From Xanthostigma xanthostigma (taxonomy: Eukaryota > Arthropoda > Insecta > Raphidioptera > Raphidiidae), in NCBI GenBank assembly GCA_963575645.1, contig OY754464.1, positions 61,788,948-61,852,947 of the forward strand: a stretch of 64,000 bases of DNA, read 5' to 3'. Position 1 is the stretch's first letter. Every line of letters begins with the position of its first letter. Shown one piece after another: positions 39,950-49,736 of this stretch. The notes under the pieces were generated by a model. It saw nothing but the letters and a program-made list of their open reading frames with translations, ran no database searches and was not told where the DNA came from. A program made the translations under genes and the position numbers.

Positions 39950-41425
39950 ACTAAGTCCACCATCTTTAGAAGTCTGCCATATTGAATTTAGAATGACGTC
40001 ATCGTATTTTTCGAGTTGTTCTCAGCAAGCCCTTTCATTTGATACCCATATTGTAGGAAAGCATAAAAAACTTAGTCCGCCATATTGAATTTAGAGTAAC
40101 GTCACTTTTATTTCGAGTTGTTTTCAGTTAGCCCTTTTATTTGATACCCATATTGTAGGAAAGCATAAAAAACTTAGTCCGTCATCTTTAGAAGTCCGCC
40201 ATATTGGATTTAGAGTGACGTCACTTTATTTTTCGAGTTATTCTCAGCAAGCCCTATCATTTGATACCCATATTGTAGGAAAGCATAATAAACTTAATCC
40301 GCCATCTTTAGAAGTCCGCCATATTAGATTTAGACTGACGTCATTTTATTTTTCGAGTTATTCTCAGCAAGCCCTTTTATTTGATACCCATATTGTAGGA
40401 AAGCATAATAAACTTAGTCCGCCATCTTTAGAAGTCCGCCATATTGGATTTAAACTGACGTCACTTTATTTTTCGAGTTATTCTCAGCAAGCCCTTTCAT
40501 TTATACCCATATTGTAGGAAAGCATAATAAAATTAGTCCGCCATCTTTAGAAGCCCGCCATATTGGATTTAGAGTAACGTCACTTTATTTTTCGAGTTAT
40601 TCTCAGCAAGCCCTTTCAGTTGATACCCATATTGTAGGAAAGCATAATAAAATTTGTCCGCCATCTTTAGAAATCCGCCATATTTGATTTAGAGTGACGT
40701 CACTTTATTTTTTGAGTTAGTTTCAGTAAGCCCTTTCATTTGATACCCATATTGTAGGAAAGCATAAAAAACTTAGTCTGCCATCTTTAGAAGTCCGCCA
40801 TATTGGTTTTAGAGTGACGTCACTTTATTTTTCGAGTTATTCTCAGCAAGCCCTTTCATTTGATACCCATATTGTAGGAAAGCATAATAAAATTAGTCCG
40901 CCATCTTTAGAAGTCCGCCATATTTGATTTAGAGTGACGTCACTTTATTTTTTGAGTTAGTTTCAGTAAGCCCTTTCATTTGATACCCATATTGTAGGAA
41001 AGCATAAAAAACTTAGTCCGCCATCTTTGGAAGTCCGCCATATTGGTTTTAGAGTGACGTCACTTTATTTTTCGAGTTATTCTCAGCAAGCCCTTTCATT
41101 TGATACCCATATTGTAGGAAAACATAATAAACTTAGTCCGCCATCTTTAGAAGTCCGCCATATTGGTTTGAGAGTGACGTCACTTTATTTTTCGAGTTGT
41201 TCTCAGCAAGCCCTTTCATTTATGCCCATATTGTAGGAAAGCATAATAAAATTAGTCCGCCTTCTTTAGAAGTCCGTCATATTGGATTTAGAGTGACGTC
41301 ACTTTATTTTTCGAGTTATTCTCAGCAAGCCCTTTTATTTGATACCCATATTGTAGGAAAGCATAATAAAATTAGTCCGCCATATTTAGAAGTCCGCCAT
41401 ATTGGATTTAGAGTGACGTCACACA
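39950..41425 (+). repeat. 120-bp tandem array, ~12-13 units, each with GTGACGTCAC-like site
   Basis: The unit landmarks GTAGGAAAGCATAATAAA, TTAGTCCGCCATCTTTAGAA, GTCCGCCATATTGGATTTAG, AGTGACGTCACTTTATTTTT and CTCAGCAAGCCCTTTCATTT recur every ~120 bp (GATACCCATATTGTAGGAAA near 40144, 40264, 40384, 40742, 40862, 40982, 41102). Nearly every unit keeps GACGTCA, the core of CREB/ATF sites. Because 120 is a multiple of three, plus-strand ORFs (such as 40215-40517) run through several units; they are repeat translations, not genes. Confidence 0.9.
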
Positions 41426-41639
41426 GCTAACCATGCATTGTCATCCAAACTAAACGTGTATACAAATTTTCATCTCAATCGGTTGAAGATATCTGCTTCA
41501 AAATTACCGAAGGCATTCTAGTCAGTCACTTGGTAATTCAGTCGCTTACTTATTAATTTAGTCACCCAACTATTATTTTAATATCTCAAGTTATTAAAAC
41601 AGTCTCTCATCATCAGTCACCAAGTTTTTTTTTATTCGA
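41426..41639. other. Linker between two tandem arrays
   Basis: It includes TCATCTCAATCGGTTGAAGA, a phrase typical of insect transposon bodies, and ends with repeated AGTCAC/AGTCGC words (41519-41620). Confidence 0.4.
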
Positions 41640-42165
41640 TCGTTTTATAATTCCCCTATAAAAAACAACTATGGCATGTATCACTTTTGCGCATGCGCCG
41701 ATTTTTCCCAAAAATTGTACAAAACTCTTGTAAAAATAGATCGAATAAAAAACCGTTATGAAAAGCATACCATTCTTATATACAAACGACTTTATAACTT
41801 ATACCTCTTCTGCGCATGCGCCGACTTTCCCTCAAAAAAAAAAACATTTTACAAAACTTTCTTGTAAAATAGAATAAAAAACTATTATTAAAAGTACACA
41901 GCTATTATTAAAAAAAAAAAACAACGACGACGGCATATATCTCTTGCGCATGCGCCGATTTTCCCCAAAAAATTTACAAAAATTTCTAGTAAAAATAGAT
42001 AGAAGAATAAATCGTTTTAAAAACTATATTATTATTATATAAAACAACATTATAAGAGATATATTCTTTTACGCATGCGCCGATGTTCCCCAAAAACAAT
42101 AGGCCACTTCATATTTGCATATCAAACATCCTCCCAAAATTTGGTTTCAATCCGATCATCCGTGG
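41640..42165 (-). repeat. ~125-bp tandem units derived from the dispersed ~520-bp repeat
   Basis: Four units, each with TTGCGCATGCGCCGATTTTC-like cores (41686, 41813, 41947, 42074) followed by CTTGTAAAAATAGA and ATAAAAAACCGTTATGAAAA. The last unit runs on into CATATCAAACATCCTCCCAA, which matches the minus strand of copies 1 and 2. So an internal segment of the repeat has been amplified in place. Confidence 0.7.
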
Positions 42166-42840
42166 TGTCAGAATGGTAAGAAATGTCAAAAGTGACGTTT
42201 GCATTGTCAAAGTATTATGTTCTAATAATTAGTTATTCAAATTATTAACTCAGAAGGCGTTGCATTTCACATATATTCGAAACGGCATCCGTTTTTGAAC
42301 AAATGCTATCTTTTAATTTCATTATTGTAATAAATAATATTATCGACCAATTTTATTTGAAGACAGAACATACGCAATTTTTAAATTGCCATGTTAAGCC
42401 GTGCAACAGAGAGAGATAACCGAAAGATGTTTGCCATCGGTTATATCAAATTGAATTTATTTCTATATAAATGTGTATAAAAAAACTGTTTGGGCATTTT
42501 CTGTTGTACGAAACTTATGTAAAATTTTCTCCTCTTTCGTTTAAGACAGGTTTCGAGCCGATCCGATTTAAAATGAGCGAGCTATAAGCAAAAAACTTCG
42601 TTTTTCCTAAATTTCTCCCCTCTGGGGCCAAAATTCAAAAATCGGGCGACGTTAGGATCTAAGTTACCCGGAGACGAATCGATCAAAAAAAAGTTTTTTA
42701 AAATCGGTTAAGGCGTTTAGGCTGTACGCGTGACACAAAAAAGTGGGACGTACAGATTCACAGATTCACAGACGTACAGACAAAGCGAGTACATATAGGC
42801 GCTTTAGCTTACGCTATTCGCGCCTAAAAAAGGAAATCAA
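42166..42840. other. Non-coding interior of the hAT element
   Basis: GACAGGTTTCGAGCCGATCC to GCTTTAGCTTACGCTATTCG (about 42540-42825) looks like the tail of another dispersed repeat, ending GCGCCTAAAAAAGG. It includes a local tandem GATTCACA (42755-42770). No ORF. Confidence 0.4.
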
Positions 42841-43089
42841 AATCAAAAAAGTTTTATTCATTAGAAAAATATGGCGTTTCAAACAATAGTCTGTGGAGTG
42901 ACTGTTACAAATTGCAACTTACAATAAAAGAATAATAATTATTTATAACAATTACTTATTCATGATTCCTCAGCACGCTACGTGCACGGTCGAGCGGGAC
43001 TGAGCCTGTCCCGCGCGGGACATTTAATTTTGATTTAAAAATCGGGACATCCCGCCAAAATCGGGACGTCTGGCAACGCTGGTCCAGGC

Positions 43090-43985
43090 CCATACAATGG
43101 ACTTTCCTTTTCTCAGAATATAAAAATGTTCAAGCAACGGCAATAGATTGGAGAGTCATATACATAAACGCAAAAATTACGAAACTTTTTAGCAAACACA
43201 TGAAGAAGACTCTTGGTTTTCACACAAGTTTCGAACAGATGAGCGGCTGCTCTTCAGATGGCTGTAACTCAAAAACTATTTGAGATATGGACTTGACATT
43301 TTAGTATGTTATGTTTAAAGGCATAGACTATCCAAATATACAATAAAAATAAAACGATTTTTTCAAAATTTCAAACTAGTGGTGCCCCTTAAGATGCACG
43401 CTTTCTGATCCTCACTGTATATCTGTCGAATATGATTCATATTCAGTACAACTTCAGTTACTCTGCAATAATTTTCCAGTCGTAAAATAATTTCTTGCTA
43501 ACAACATTACGTCGACAGGCGCGATGGCGGGAAAATAATTTCCTGTAGCTAGATAAGGCGTCCGGGCCTGAGCTAGTAATTCACGGCGACGACTTGTCGC
43601 TACATTAATTTTTCAATTTTCAAAATAATTAGCCCTGCAAACGGTAATTACCCTTAGAATAAATAAGTAAGGTTATTTAGGTACGACCCTCCAATGTAAT
43701 CTTAACAAGGTGCCAATTACTGATATGTCTACCCCTAATATTACCTGTCATGACGGGTATATGACGCGACATAAGGGGATCTCTTGTTATGTATTTGGAT
43801 GTTTCACATATTTGCCTCCACATCGCATGTTCGGTATAGAATTGCACTACTAATGAATAGAATTTTGACCACTGGATGTAATGTAGTATACGTATCGAAA
43901 ATGAGCTGTGACATAATGTGAAAACGAGGACAGAGAGCTTAATCAGTCAAACGAGTAATAATGTCTTCCCGTTCGATAGGTATAT
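43090..43985. other. Intergenic, no supported gene
   Basis: Less AT-rich around 43500-43600 (GCGATGGCGGGAAAATAATT...CACGGCGACGACTTG). No domain-bearing ORF. Confidence 0.4.
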
Positions 43986-44239
43986 TATAGTCTGATTTTT
44001 TGTGTAAGGTGTATTAGTTTAGCCTATATGTAAGAAAGGATGAATTATTTCGGAGAAGGCTATAAATGATATCTAATGGTATATGTTGCCGACGTTTCGG
44101 AAAATATATTTTCTTCCTCAGGGCTTACATCTGTAAAATACTTGTAATTTCACAGATGTAAGCCCTGAGGAAGGAAATATACTTTCCGAAACGTCGGCAA
44201 CATATACCATTAGATATCATTTATAGTCTGATTTTTTGT
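43986..44239 (+). mobile_element. Foldback element with 18-bp target duplication
   Basis: TATAGTCTGATTTTTTGT is repeated at 43986-44003 and 44222-44239 (at least 13 bp is target; TATAG may be shared with the element). Arms 44060-44133 and 44151-44226 are near-perfect complements around a 17-bp loop, with a 56-bp tail on the left only. The right arm reads CCCTGAGGAAGGAAATATAC then TTTCCGAAACGTCGGC: a box like CUGANGA, a GGAAA/TTTCC stem, then GAAAC-GTC. A decayed relative lies at 47263-47345. Confidence 0.7.
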
Positions 44240-44296
44240 TAGTGTGAGGAACTAAGTGGGAAATTTTATAATTTTAGTTGTCGTACTTATAGACTG
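44240..44296. other. Short spacer
   Basis: Nothing supported. Confidence 0.3.
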
Positions 44297-44300
44297 TTAA

Positions 44301-44559
44301 CCAGGAGACCCAGCTTGGGCGTAGCGGTGAACCGATATATGTCGCATGAACCAATATGGCGTTAGATACTGAGTAACGCACACACGTTCATGGCTTACAT
44401 GTGTGTAGTGTCCGTGAATTTAAACAACTTTGGTAACTATGGCTAAAACAGGCGGAAACAACTGAATTTTTTCCAGGTAGTGATAACAGCGCCATCTTGC
44501 GTGCGTCAGAAAACGGTCCGTCTCGAAACACAGCAAGCGTAGGAAGCTGGGTCTCCTGG
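44301..44559. mobile_element. piggyBac-like MITE, TIR CCAGGAGACCCAGCTT
   Basis: The 16-bp ends CCAGGAGACCCAGCTT and AAGCTGGGTCTCCTGG are exact complements. The left flank is TTAA (44297-44300) and the right flank TTAT (44560-44563), a single change from the TTAA duplication that defines piggyBac insertions. At 259 bp it has no transposase. The 80-codon minus ORF spanning it is incidental. Confidence 0.75.
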
Positions 44560-44563
44560 TTAT

Positions 44564-46359
44564 ACATACTTCGTGGGTTGTCATGTTGTTTTAAAATTAA
44601 ATTTTCATTTTTAGAGCAACCCGTAGCCATAAAAATCGTTTTTTTTTAATAAGAAGCTGTCAAAATAATTTCTATGAAAAAATGTTTTTGTGAGAACATA
44701 ATAATAGCATAAAAACCAATACAGAAAAAGAAGAAAATTATGTCGATTCAGAGCTCAAACAGTGTTCTGAAAAAGAATTTTCATTTATCAGATATGAATT
44801 TAGGAAAATGACACTGATAAAAATATTACTTGAAATTATTTACTATTTATTTTTTCTTGTTTGATTGCTGTCCAAAAATAGTTTATTTAATTTTAATTTT
44901 TTATGTATAATACTGTTCACAAATTGATTATGGCTTTTTCACTACAGGTGCTACCTTAGAAGGAGCCTATATCTTTCAAATATATTTTCTTTTTTTGTTA
45001 AAAAATGTAGAGCTATTGTAATTTTTGAATGAAATAAATTTTATTTCATTAGGTTGAATAGAGTATATGCATGTATATTCTTTTTGGGCAAGATATTTTG
45101 ATTATTCAAACGCGCCATTGGGTGCGGAATTTCTGTGATGTCATAGGTCATGTCAACAATTTGGTTTAAATAAAGTATTAAAAAAGAGACAATTATTCTA
45201 TAGCAACCATACGAATCGTTATGTTTACATGGTTTTTGACGTCACACTACGGGCTAATCAATAGGTACCATTGCGTTTCGATATTTTATATTTCACGCAT
45301 ATTTATTGCATTTTTGTTTAACTAATATTTATTATTCAGCAAAAATTTGAAAAGAAAAACTATTTAGGGTTTAATCAATTGCAACGAAGAATACAAAAGA
45401 TAATATTTGAACTAAATATAAGTTTATATTTATTTTTTAATTCAATAAGAATGTTTTGATGAATGATTTCATGTGTTTAATAACTTTTAATATGAAAATA
45501 ATTGATTTTAAATATTTTCAAAAATCGTGTATATACCCTATTATGTTAGATTTTTTAAAGGTACTTATTTTTAATTTATACAAATTTACATTTAGAACAC
45601 CCATTCTTCTTCGAACAGAAAGCATAGTTCTGTATCAAACAATATTATTTACATGCCTGTTTGTATTCAATACCCACTTAAGAGTGTTCATTCAACAGAA
45701 AATCATCTGGATGCTGATCGAAAACATACATACGGAATATGAAGTCAGTATTGTGAAGCACACAAATGCAATTATTACAAATAGCTACTTCGTAACTTGA
45801 TAAAACCACTCACAGGATTTATTACATACGCTAGTATGCTGTCGAACGCATTCAAACATGATAATGTTTCAAATTATTCTAAAAGCAATTTCATAAATTA
45901 GATTTTAAAATAATAATATATTGGGTTGAAATTTAAGATGAATCATTTAGAATTCACTGAAAATAAATATTTATAATATAAAAATAGATAAAAAACTTTT
46001 TATTAGAAAACAGTTATGAGTTATCAATCTGGAGCTTTGATCAGATTAAAATAAAATCGTGGGCACATTTAGTTATATAATTGTTGAAGTAGACAGTCGA
46101 AAGCCGCAGATATGATACCCAAGCTCCATCAAAAGAAAGTTTTCTAGTAACTACGCCCCATGTTTTTATTTTAGTCTAATCAAAGCATCAGTTTGGTGAC
46201 TCATAATAATATTTTCTAGTTTTAAGGAAATCATCGATTGTATAATAAAACCATTTAAGGTAAAAACATTTTAACCAATTTTATTTCCAAATTTTTAGTG
46301 CGCCTTATTAAAAACGCGATTTGTATCCGGATGTAGCCGGACCAGTAAGCTAGTTACCA
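44564..46359. other. Long AT-rich intergenic stretch; unrecognised 114-codon ORF
   Basis: A plus-strand ORF at 45456-45800 (114 codons, Ile/Phe-rich with several Cys) is the longest unexplained ORF in the AT-rich background. It shows no domain, signal or splice context I can recognise and may be chance. A TTTTTGACGTCACAC site lies near 45236. Confidence 0.35.
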
Positions 46360-46905
46360 TAATATATTGTCATCGAAATATGTGTGCAAAATTTTAACTC
46401 CATTGAATAAAGGGAATAACGGGTAAGTTTCACAGTCACTGCGGCAGACCACAAAACTCGTGTGTGTTCTTGTGTGGTAGACTTTCTTGCGTTCAGATGC
46501 TGTTCTGCGTTCCGAAGCAGCACATGAAACGTCATCGATGTACACCGTGCAACTCCCGACCCACAAGTTATAGCGTGTTATTTAGATCGACTCTGTGCTG
46601 AACTTACCGCCAGCACATTAATACAAATAAGCGACTATCACTGTCATATGCTAGAAGTGTTCACTTAATCATCTCGACGGTACATACATAATACACAAGA
46701 CACACGGCTCTTGGCAGTAGTGACTAGTGTTACAGTGTATAGTGTAGCTTGTTATCAACAGTGTTTTAAAAAAGTTAATAATAAAAACATAAACATGGAT
46801 GTGATTAATAATTTAATTACCCCGCCCCCTCATTCCTAGCCCGTGTTAGGAGGTACCTTCTGTTGACCCTGCAGAATATCTATTTAAAATGTTAACTCAC
46901 CGCCA
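46360..46905 (-). repeat. Dispersed ~520-bp repeat starting CAGTGGCGG, copy 2 (inverted)
   Basis: The minus strand matches 27277-27800 block by block (see that entry). The outer end reads CACCGCCACTA at 46900. The two copies differ by many substitutions and small indels, so they are old. Confidence 0.65.
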
Positions 46906-47262
46906 CTATTGCAATATATTTATCACAATCATTTTAAATATAATTTTATATTAGCTATACTTTCTTATTGATTCTTGTTAGGTTATCTCTAATAACATTT
47001 TCAACGATTTCAGTTATAAGCGAAACGAGATAGAAATATTAAGCAAATATTATGTGGATAGGAAATGAGAATATCATCCACAACAAACATTTCAATTTCA
47101 TCATGGCAATCTCTGAAATAACAAAATTTCTTCAACTTCCTATGCATAACAATATATACAGGGTGTACTGTTTTACTCGGACCACCATCGGAATCACGGA
47201 AACTTTTATAATGTTTTAGTAAGAGGTTATAAATTTAGCTTGTTTCATTTATGAGTGAAACT
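46906..47262. other. Intergenic, no supported feature
   Basis: ATATACAGGGTGTACTGTTT at 47153 resembles the terminus of a TA-targeting MITE, but no partner end is visible. Confidence 0.4.
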
Positions 47263-47345
47263 GGATAATTCGGGTAAGGCTATAAATACAAATTAATCGA
47301 TGAAGTAATTTGCCGACGTATTTCCTTTCTTAGGGCTAACATCAC
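47263..47345 (-). repeat. Decayed relative of the 44-kb foldback
   Basis: The minus strand shows AGCCCTAAGAAAGGAAATAC, GTCGGCAAATTAC and ATTTATAGCCTTACCCGAAT, paralleling the right arm at 44161-44226 and its tail. The GAAAC part is deleted. Confidence 0.5.
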
Positions 47346-47948
47346 GGAGTGTTTCAACTACGATAAAAATATTGTTTTTCAGCACACAAAATTTTAACTT
47401 TGTCGTTTATACTATTAAAGACACATTTTGTGTAATCATTATTTGTTCTATTCATGGCCATATTCACCGAACGTAAGTAGTTATTTATTCGGTTCATTTG
47501 TTCTTCAGGTAGCTATTTCTTCTAATAAATAGCAATAATTCAATTCACCAAACATAATTATGTTTACTGCAGGTATAAATCTATTCTGTCTTACTTCGAG
47601 GGTATAAATATTTATTCGCCTAATAAAATAATAATGGCCGCCACATAGATCATAATACCTAACCTATAAACGTGGCGTATTATACCTACAGCAGTTTGAT
47701 CTTGTGAATTTATTTATGTGTTGCTTATTAACCTTTTGTGAAAGGTATAGTTGTAAAACATTTAAGTTTGTGGAAGTTTTGTGTGCAATTAGCCTTTTTC
47801 CTGGGAAGATTAAAAAAAGATCCGCTAGGGGCAGCATTGGTGGGGAGGTACATATTATGTTTTGAATTGTCTATTGACAACAACGTTAAATGTACGTCTT
47901 ATTACTATTAGAATAAATAAATATTGTGATCTCAAAAAAAAAAAAAAA

Positions 47949-48264
47949 CATTCTTATATTTGTACTAAACACTTTATTATTAATCCAAATGGGCCAATAA
48001 CAGAAAATCCTAATCCATTGCCAGCGACAGTTTCAAAGGTTAGTAATTGTTTATATGAGGTTATATTTTATATTTGTCTGCAAATTATCTTTATTGATGT
48101 TAAATAATCAACTAAAATTTCTCTTTATTTGTGCGTGAAATATGAAATTATGTGGTTTAAATTATTGAATAATTTTTTAGATTCCTAAAGACCGTAAAAG
48201 ACAGCATCGATGTATTGTAGTGGACTCAAGCACTGGAAAGAATAAACGTCAAAATTTTTTTTAA
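47949..48264 (+). pseudogene. THAP-like protein fragment, two exons
   Basis: Exon part 47949-48038 reads HSYICTKHF...NPNGPITENPNPLPATVSK and is followed by a donor AAG|GTTAGT. An acceptor ATTTTTTAG at 48172-48180 leads into 48181-48264 (IPKDRKRQHRCIVVDSSTGK...stop) in the same phase. Cys-x-x-His-Phe followed by a Gly-Pro-Ile/Thr ... Asn-Pro ... Pro-Ala-Thr tail fits the C-terminal half of THAP zinc fingers in transposon proteins. The N-terminal half (first Cys pair, core helix) is missing. Alternatively it is an unrelated Cys-His fragment. Confidence 0.45.
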
Positions 48265-48388
48265 TTTTTTTATCATTACCATTTGCAATGCATTCTTCAA
48301 TTCTTAAATATACAAAAGAAGAAAGAAACAACAAAATTTATTTAAAATAATCAAAATTTAAACCACACAGTGACATATACGATAACAT

Positions 48389-48559
48389 TTAGAAACCAAC
48401 TAACCTTTCAACTAGGACATTTTTATTACCTGACACGGTTAAGCCACGACATGCAAGCCATCGTTTTAAGTCCCGGACAAGATGATCTTGCACTTTTGCA
48501 AATTTCAATTTCGCCCCAGGTACATCATCTTCCGTTAATTCCATAATTCTTCTATACAT
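48389..48559 (-). CDS. SAP-domain exon (56 codons) of a transposon protein
   Basis: ATG at 48559 starts at the edge of the inner inverted repeat. The segment HLVRDLKRWLACRGLTVSGN (residues 26-45) followed by VLVERL is a canonical SAP helix-turn-helix (Leu...Leu-Lys...Leu...Gly-Leu...Gly-x-Lys...Leu-Val-x-Arg-Leu) that binds DNA. The preceding ELTEDDVPGAKL matches the N-terminus of SAP proteins seen in animal mobile-element gene families, often with SWIM and YqaJ-like nuclease domains. GAAAG|GTTAGTTG at the end of the domain could be a splice donor; without splicing the frame stops four codons later. It may be an expressed small protein or only exon 1 of a deleted gene. Confidence 0.6.
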   Translation of the reverse strand: MYRRIMELTEDDVPGAKLKFAKVQDHLVRDLKRWLACRGLTVSGNKNVLVERLVGF

Positions 48560-48907
48560 TTAACGTTGTTATCAATGGAAAATTCAAAACATATGTACCC
48601 CCCCCCGGTGCTGCCCCTAGCGGATCTTTTTTTAATCTTCCCAGGAAAAAGGCTAATTGGGTTAGAATGAAACATTATTATTTTGTGAAACTTTTTTGAC
48701 ATTTACACTAATGCCATCCGTCGGATTTTTGGGTGAACGTCAAAATATTCAACAAAAGAGCAAGGAGTATAGGGCAGTGTATATTTATTCTTTAATTAAC
48801 TGTTCTACCTGGTAATTTGCTTGGTGAATTGAAAGTAAATTTTATTCTAACGAATAAATTTGTTCTAAGATTGGCTACTTATATCTTTAATAGTGTTCGG
48901 TGAATAT

Positions 48908-49736
48908 TGACATTAGTAGAATATACACCGCGCCCATCAAAATACTATCTCCAAGAATTTTTTTTAATAACATTATGTAAAACTTCCGTTATTTTTACGG
49001 GAACGAAAATAATAATTTGTTGTCTTAATCATCTTTTGTAAAATATCCGAGATCTCAATAGTAGTTCGAATATTATTACAGTATATTATATAGGTCTATG
49101 TATACGCTTATGCCTCATGAATACGCTATAAGCTTCAAGCAGATACATGCATATATATATTTTATCATTTCACGGCCCTTTAACCATTGAACAACCCTTA
49201 AGGGAGCACTAGAGGCTGCACACATACACGCGGAGCACCCTTTTCGACCTGTTTTGCCACCTTTATGTTTCATATGCAGCCAGGTACGCCGAACTGTTAA
49301 TATATTAGAAAGCTCAACGGTATTGGTCAAGATGACATATCTTCAATATTTATTGCTCAATTATATTTGATATACTATCGAAAAACTAATCTTTAGATTA
49401 ACAAGCTGAATCAGTTCATACATAACTTGGTACATTTTTATGGTTTTAACACGGCGACAAATTAATCTGAATTAGGAATTAAAAAAAAAATTAAAGTGGG
49501 TAGCAAAAATAGTAAGTTGGCAGCTGCTGAGAAGGATAAGCAGCTTAATAATCAGTTGTAGCTTTGTTTTAATTTAAACTGGCGTCGAGTTTTTGTTTTG
49601 GTAACTAAATTTTTTGTTAAGCGGAAACTTGACGGCGGATAAAAGACAGAAAATGGGCATTCCTAAATCCTGACATAAATCTTTAAAGTTATTGTCAAAT
49701 AATAAACAAAGAAACAACATTTATAACCGTAATATA
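48908..49736. other. Intergenic, no supported gene
   Basis: Mixed AT-rich sequence. The 71-codon minus ORF at 49115-49330 contains a Cys cluster but no recognised motif. Confidence 0.4.

Larger units (their letters stand above)
38898..43081. mobile_element. hAT-type element, 4.2 kb, TIR CAGCGTTGCCAG, perfect 8-bp TSD
   Basis: GTCCAGGC is duplicated at 38890-38897 and 43082-43089. The ends are CAGCGTTGCCAG and its exact complement CTGGCAACGCTG. Subterminal zones on both sides carry CGGGAT / ATCCCG words. There is no transposase ORF. The interior is three tandem arrays (39618-42110) plus dispersed-repeat pieces, so it is either a non-autonomous carrier or a hAT element later invaded by other repeats. 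Confidence 0.85.
47460..48907. mobile_element. TIR element (ATATTCACCGAAC) with SAP and THAP-like coding remnants
   Basis: The ends ATATTCACCGAAC (47460-47472) and GTTCGGTGAATAT (48895-48907) are exact complements. Related words (ATTCACCAAAC, CACCAAGC) recur subterminally. A stronger inner inverted repeat pairs 47786-47895 with 48556-48659 (CAATTAGCCTTTTTCCTGGG, GATCCGCTAGGGGCAGCA). Between the inner arms lie a plus-strand THAP-like fragment and a minus-strand SAP-domain exon, in convergent orientation. This pairing looks like a shrunken derivative of a larger transposon encoding both proteins. Superfamily not assigned. Confidence 0.6.

Noticed and set aside
39950-41425. CRISPR array
   Set aside because: Units are contiguous 120-bp satellites without unique spacers, in a eukaryotic context.
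40215-41430. Series of plus-strand ORFs with a 40-residue repeat
   Set aside because: They are translations of the 120-bp satellite; the frame persists because 120 is divisible by three, and units with indels break it.
43986-44239. Functional hammerhead ribozyme
   Set aside because: The core resembles one, but an extra A separates the CUGANGA-like box from the stem and stem III would have no loop, so activity is not claimed; kept only as a finding to test.
45456-45800. 114-codon ORF as a host gene
   Set aside because: AT-rich, low complexity, no recognisable motif, and no splice or promoter support. Noted only in the intergenic entry.
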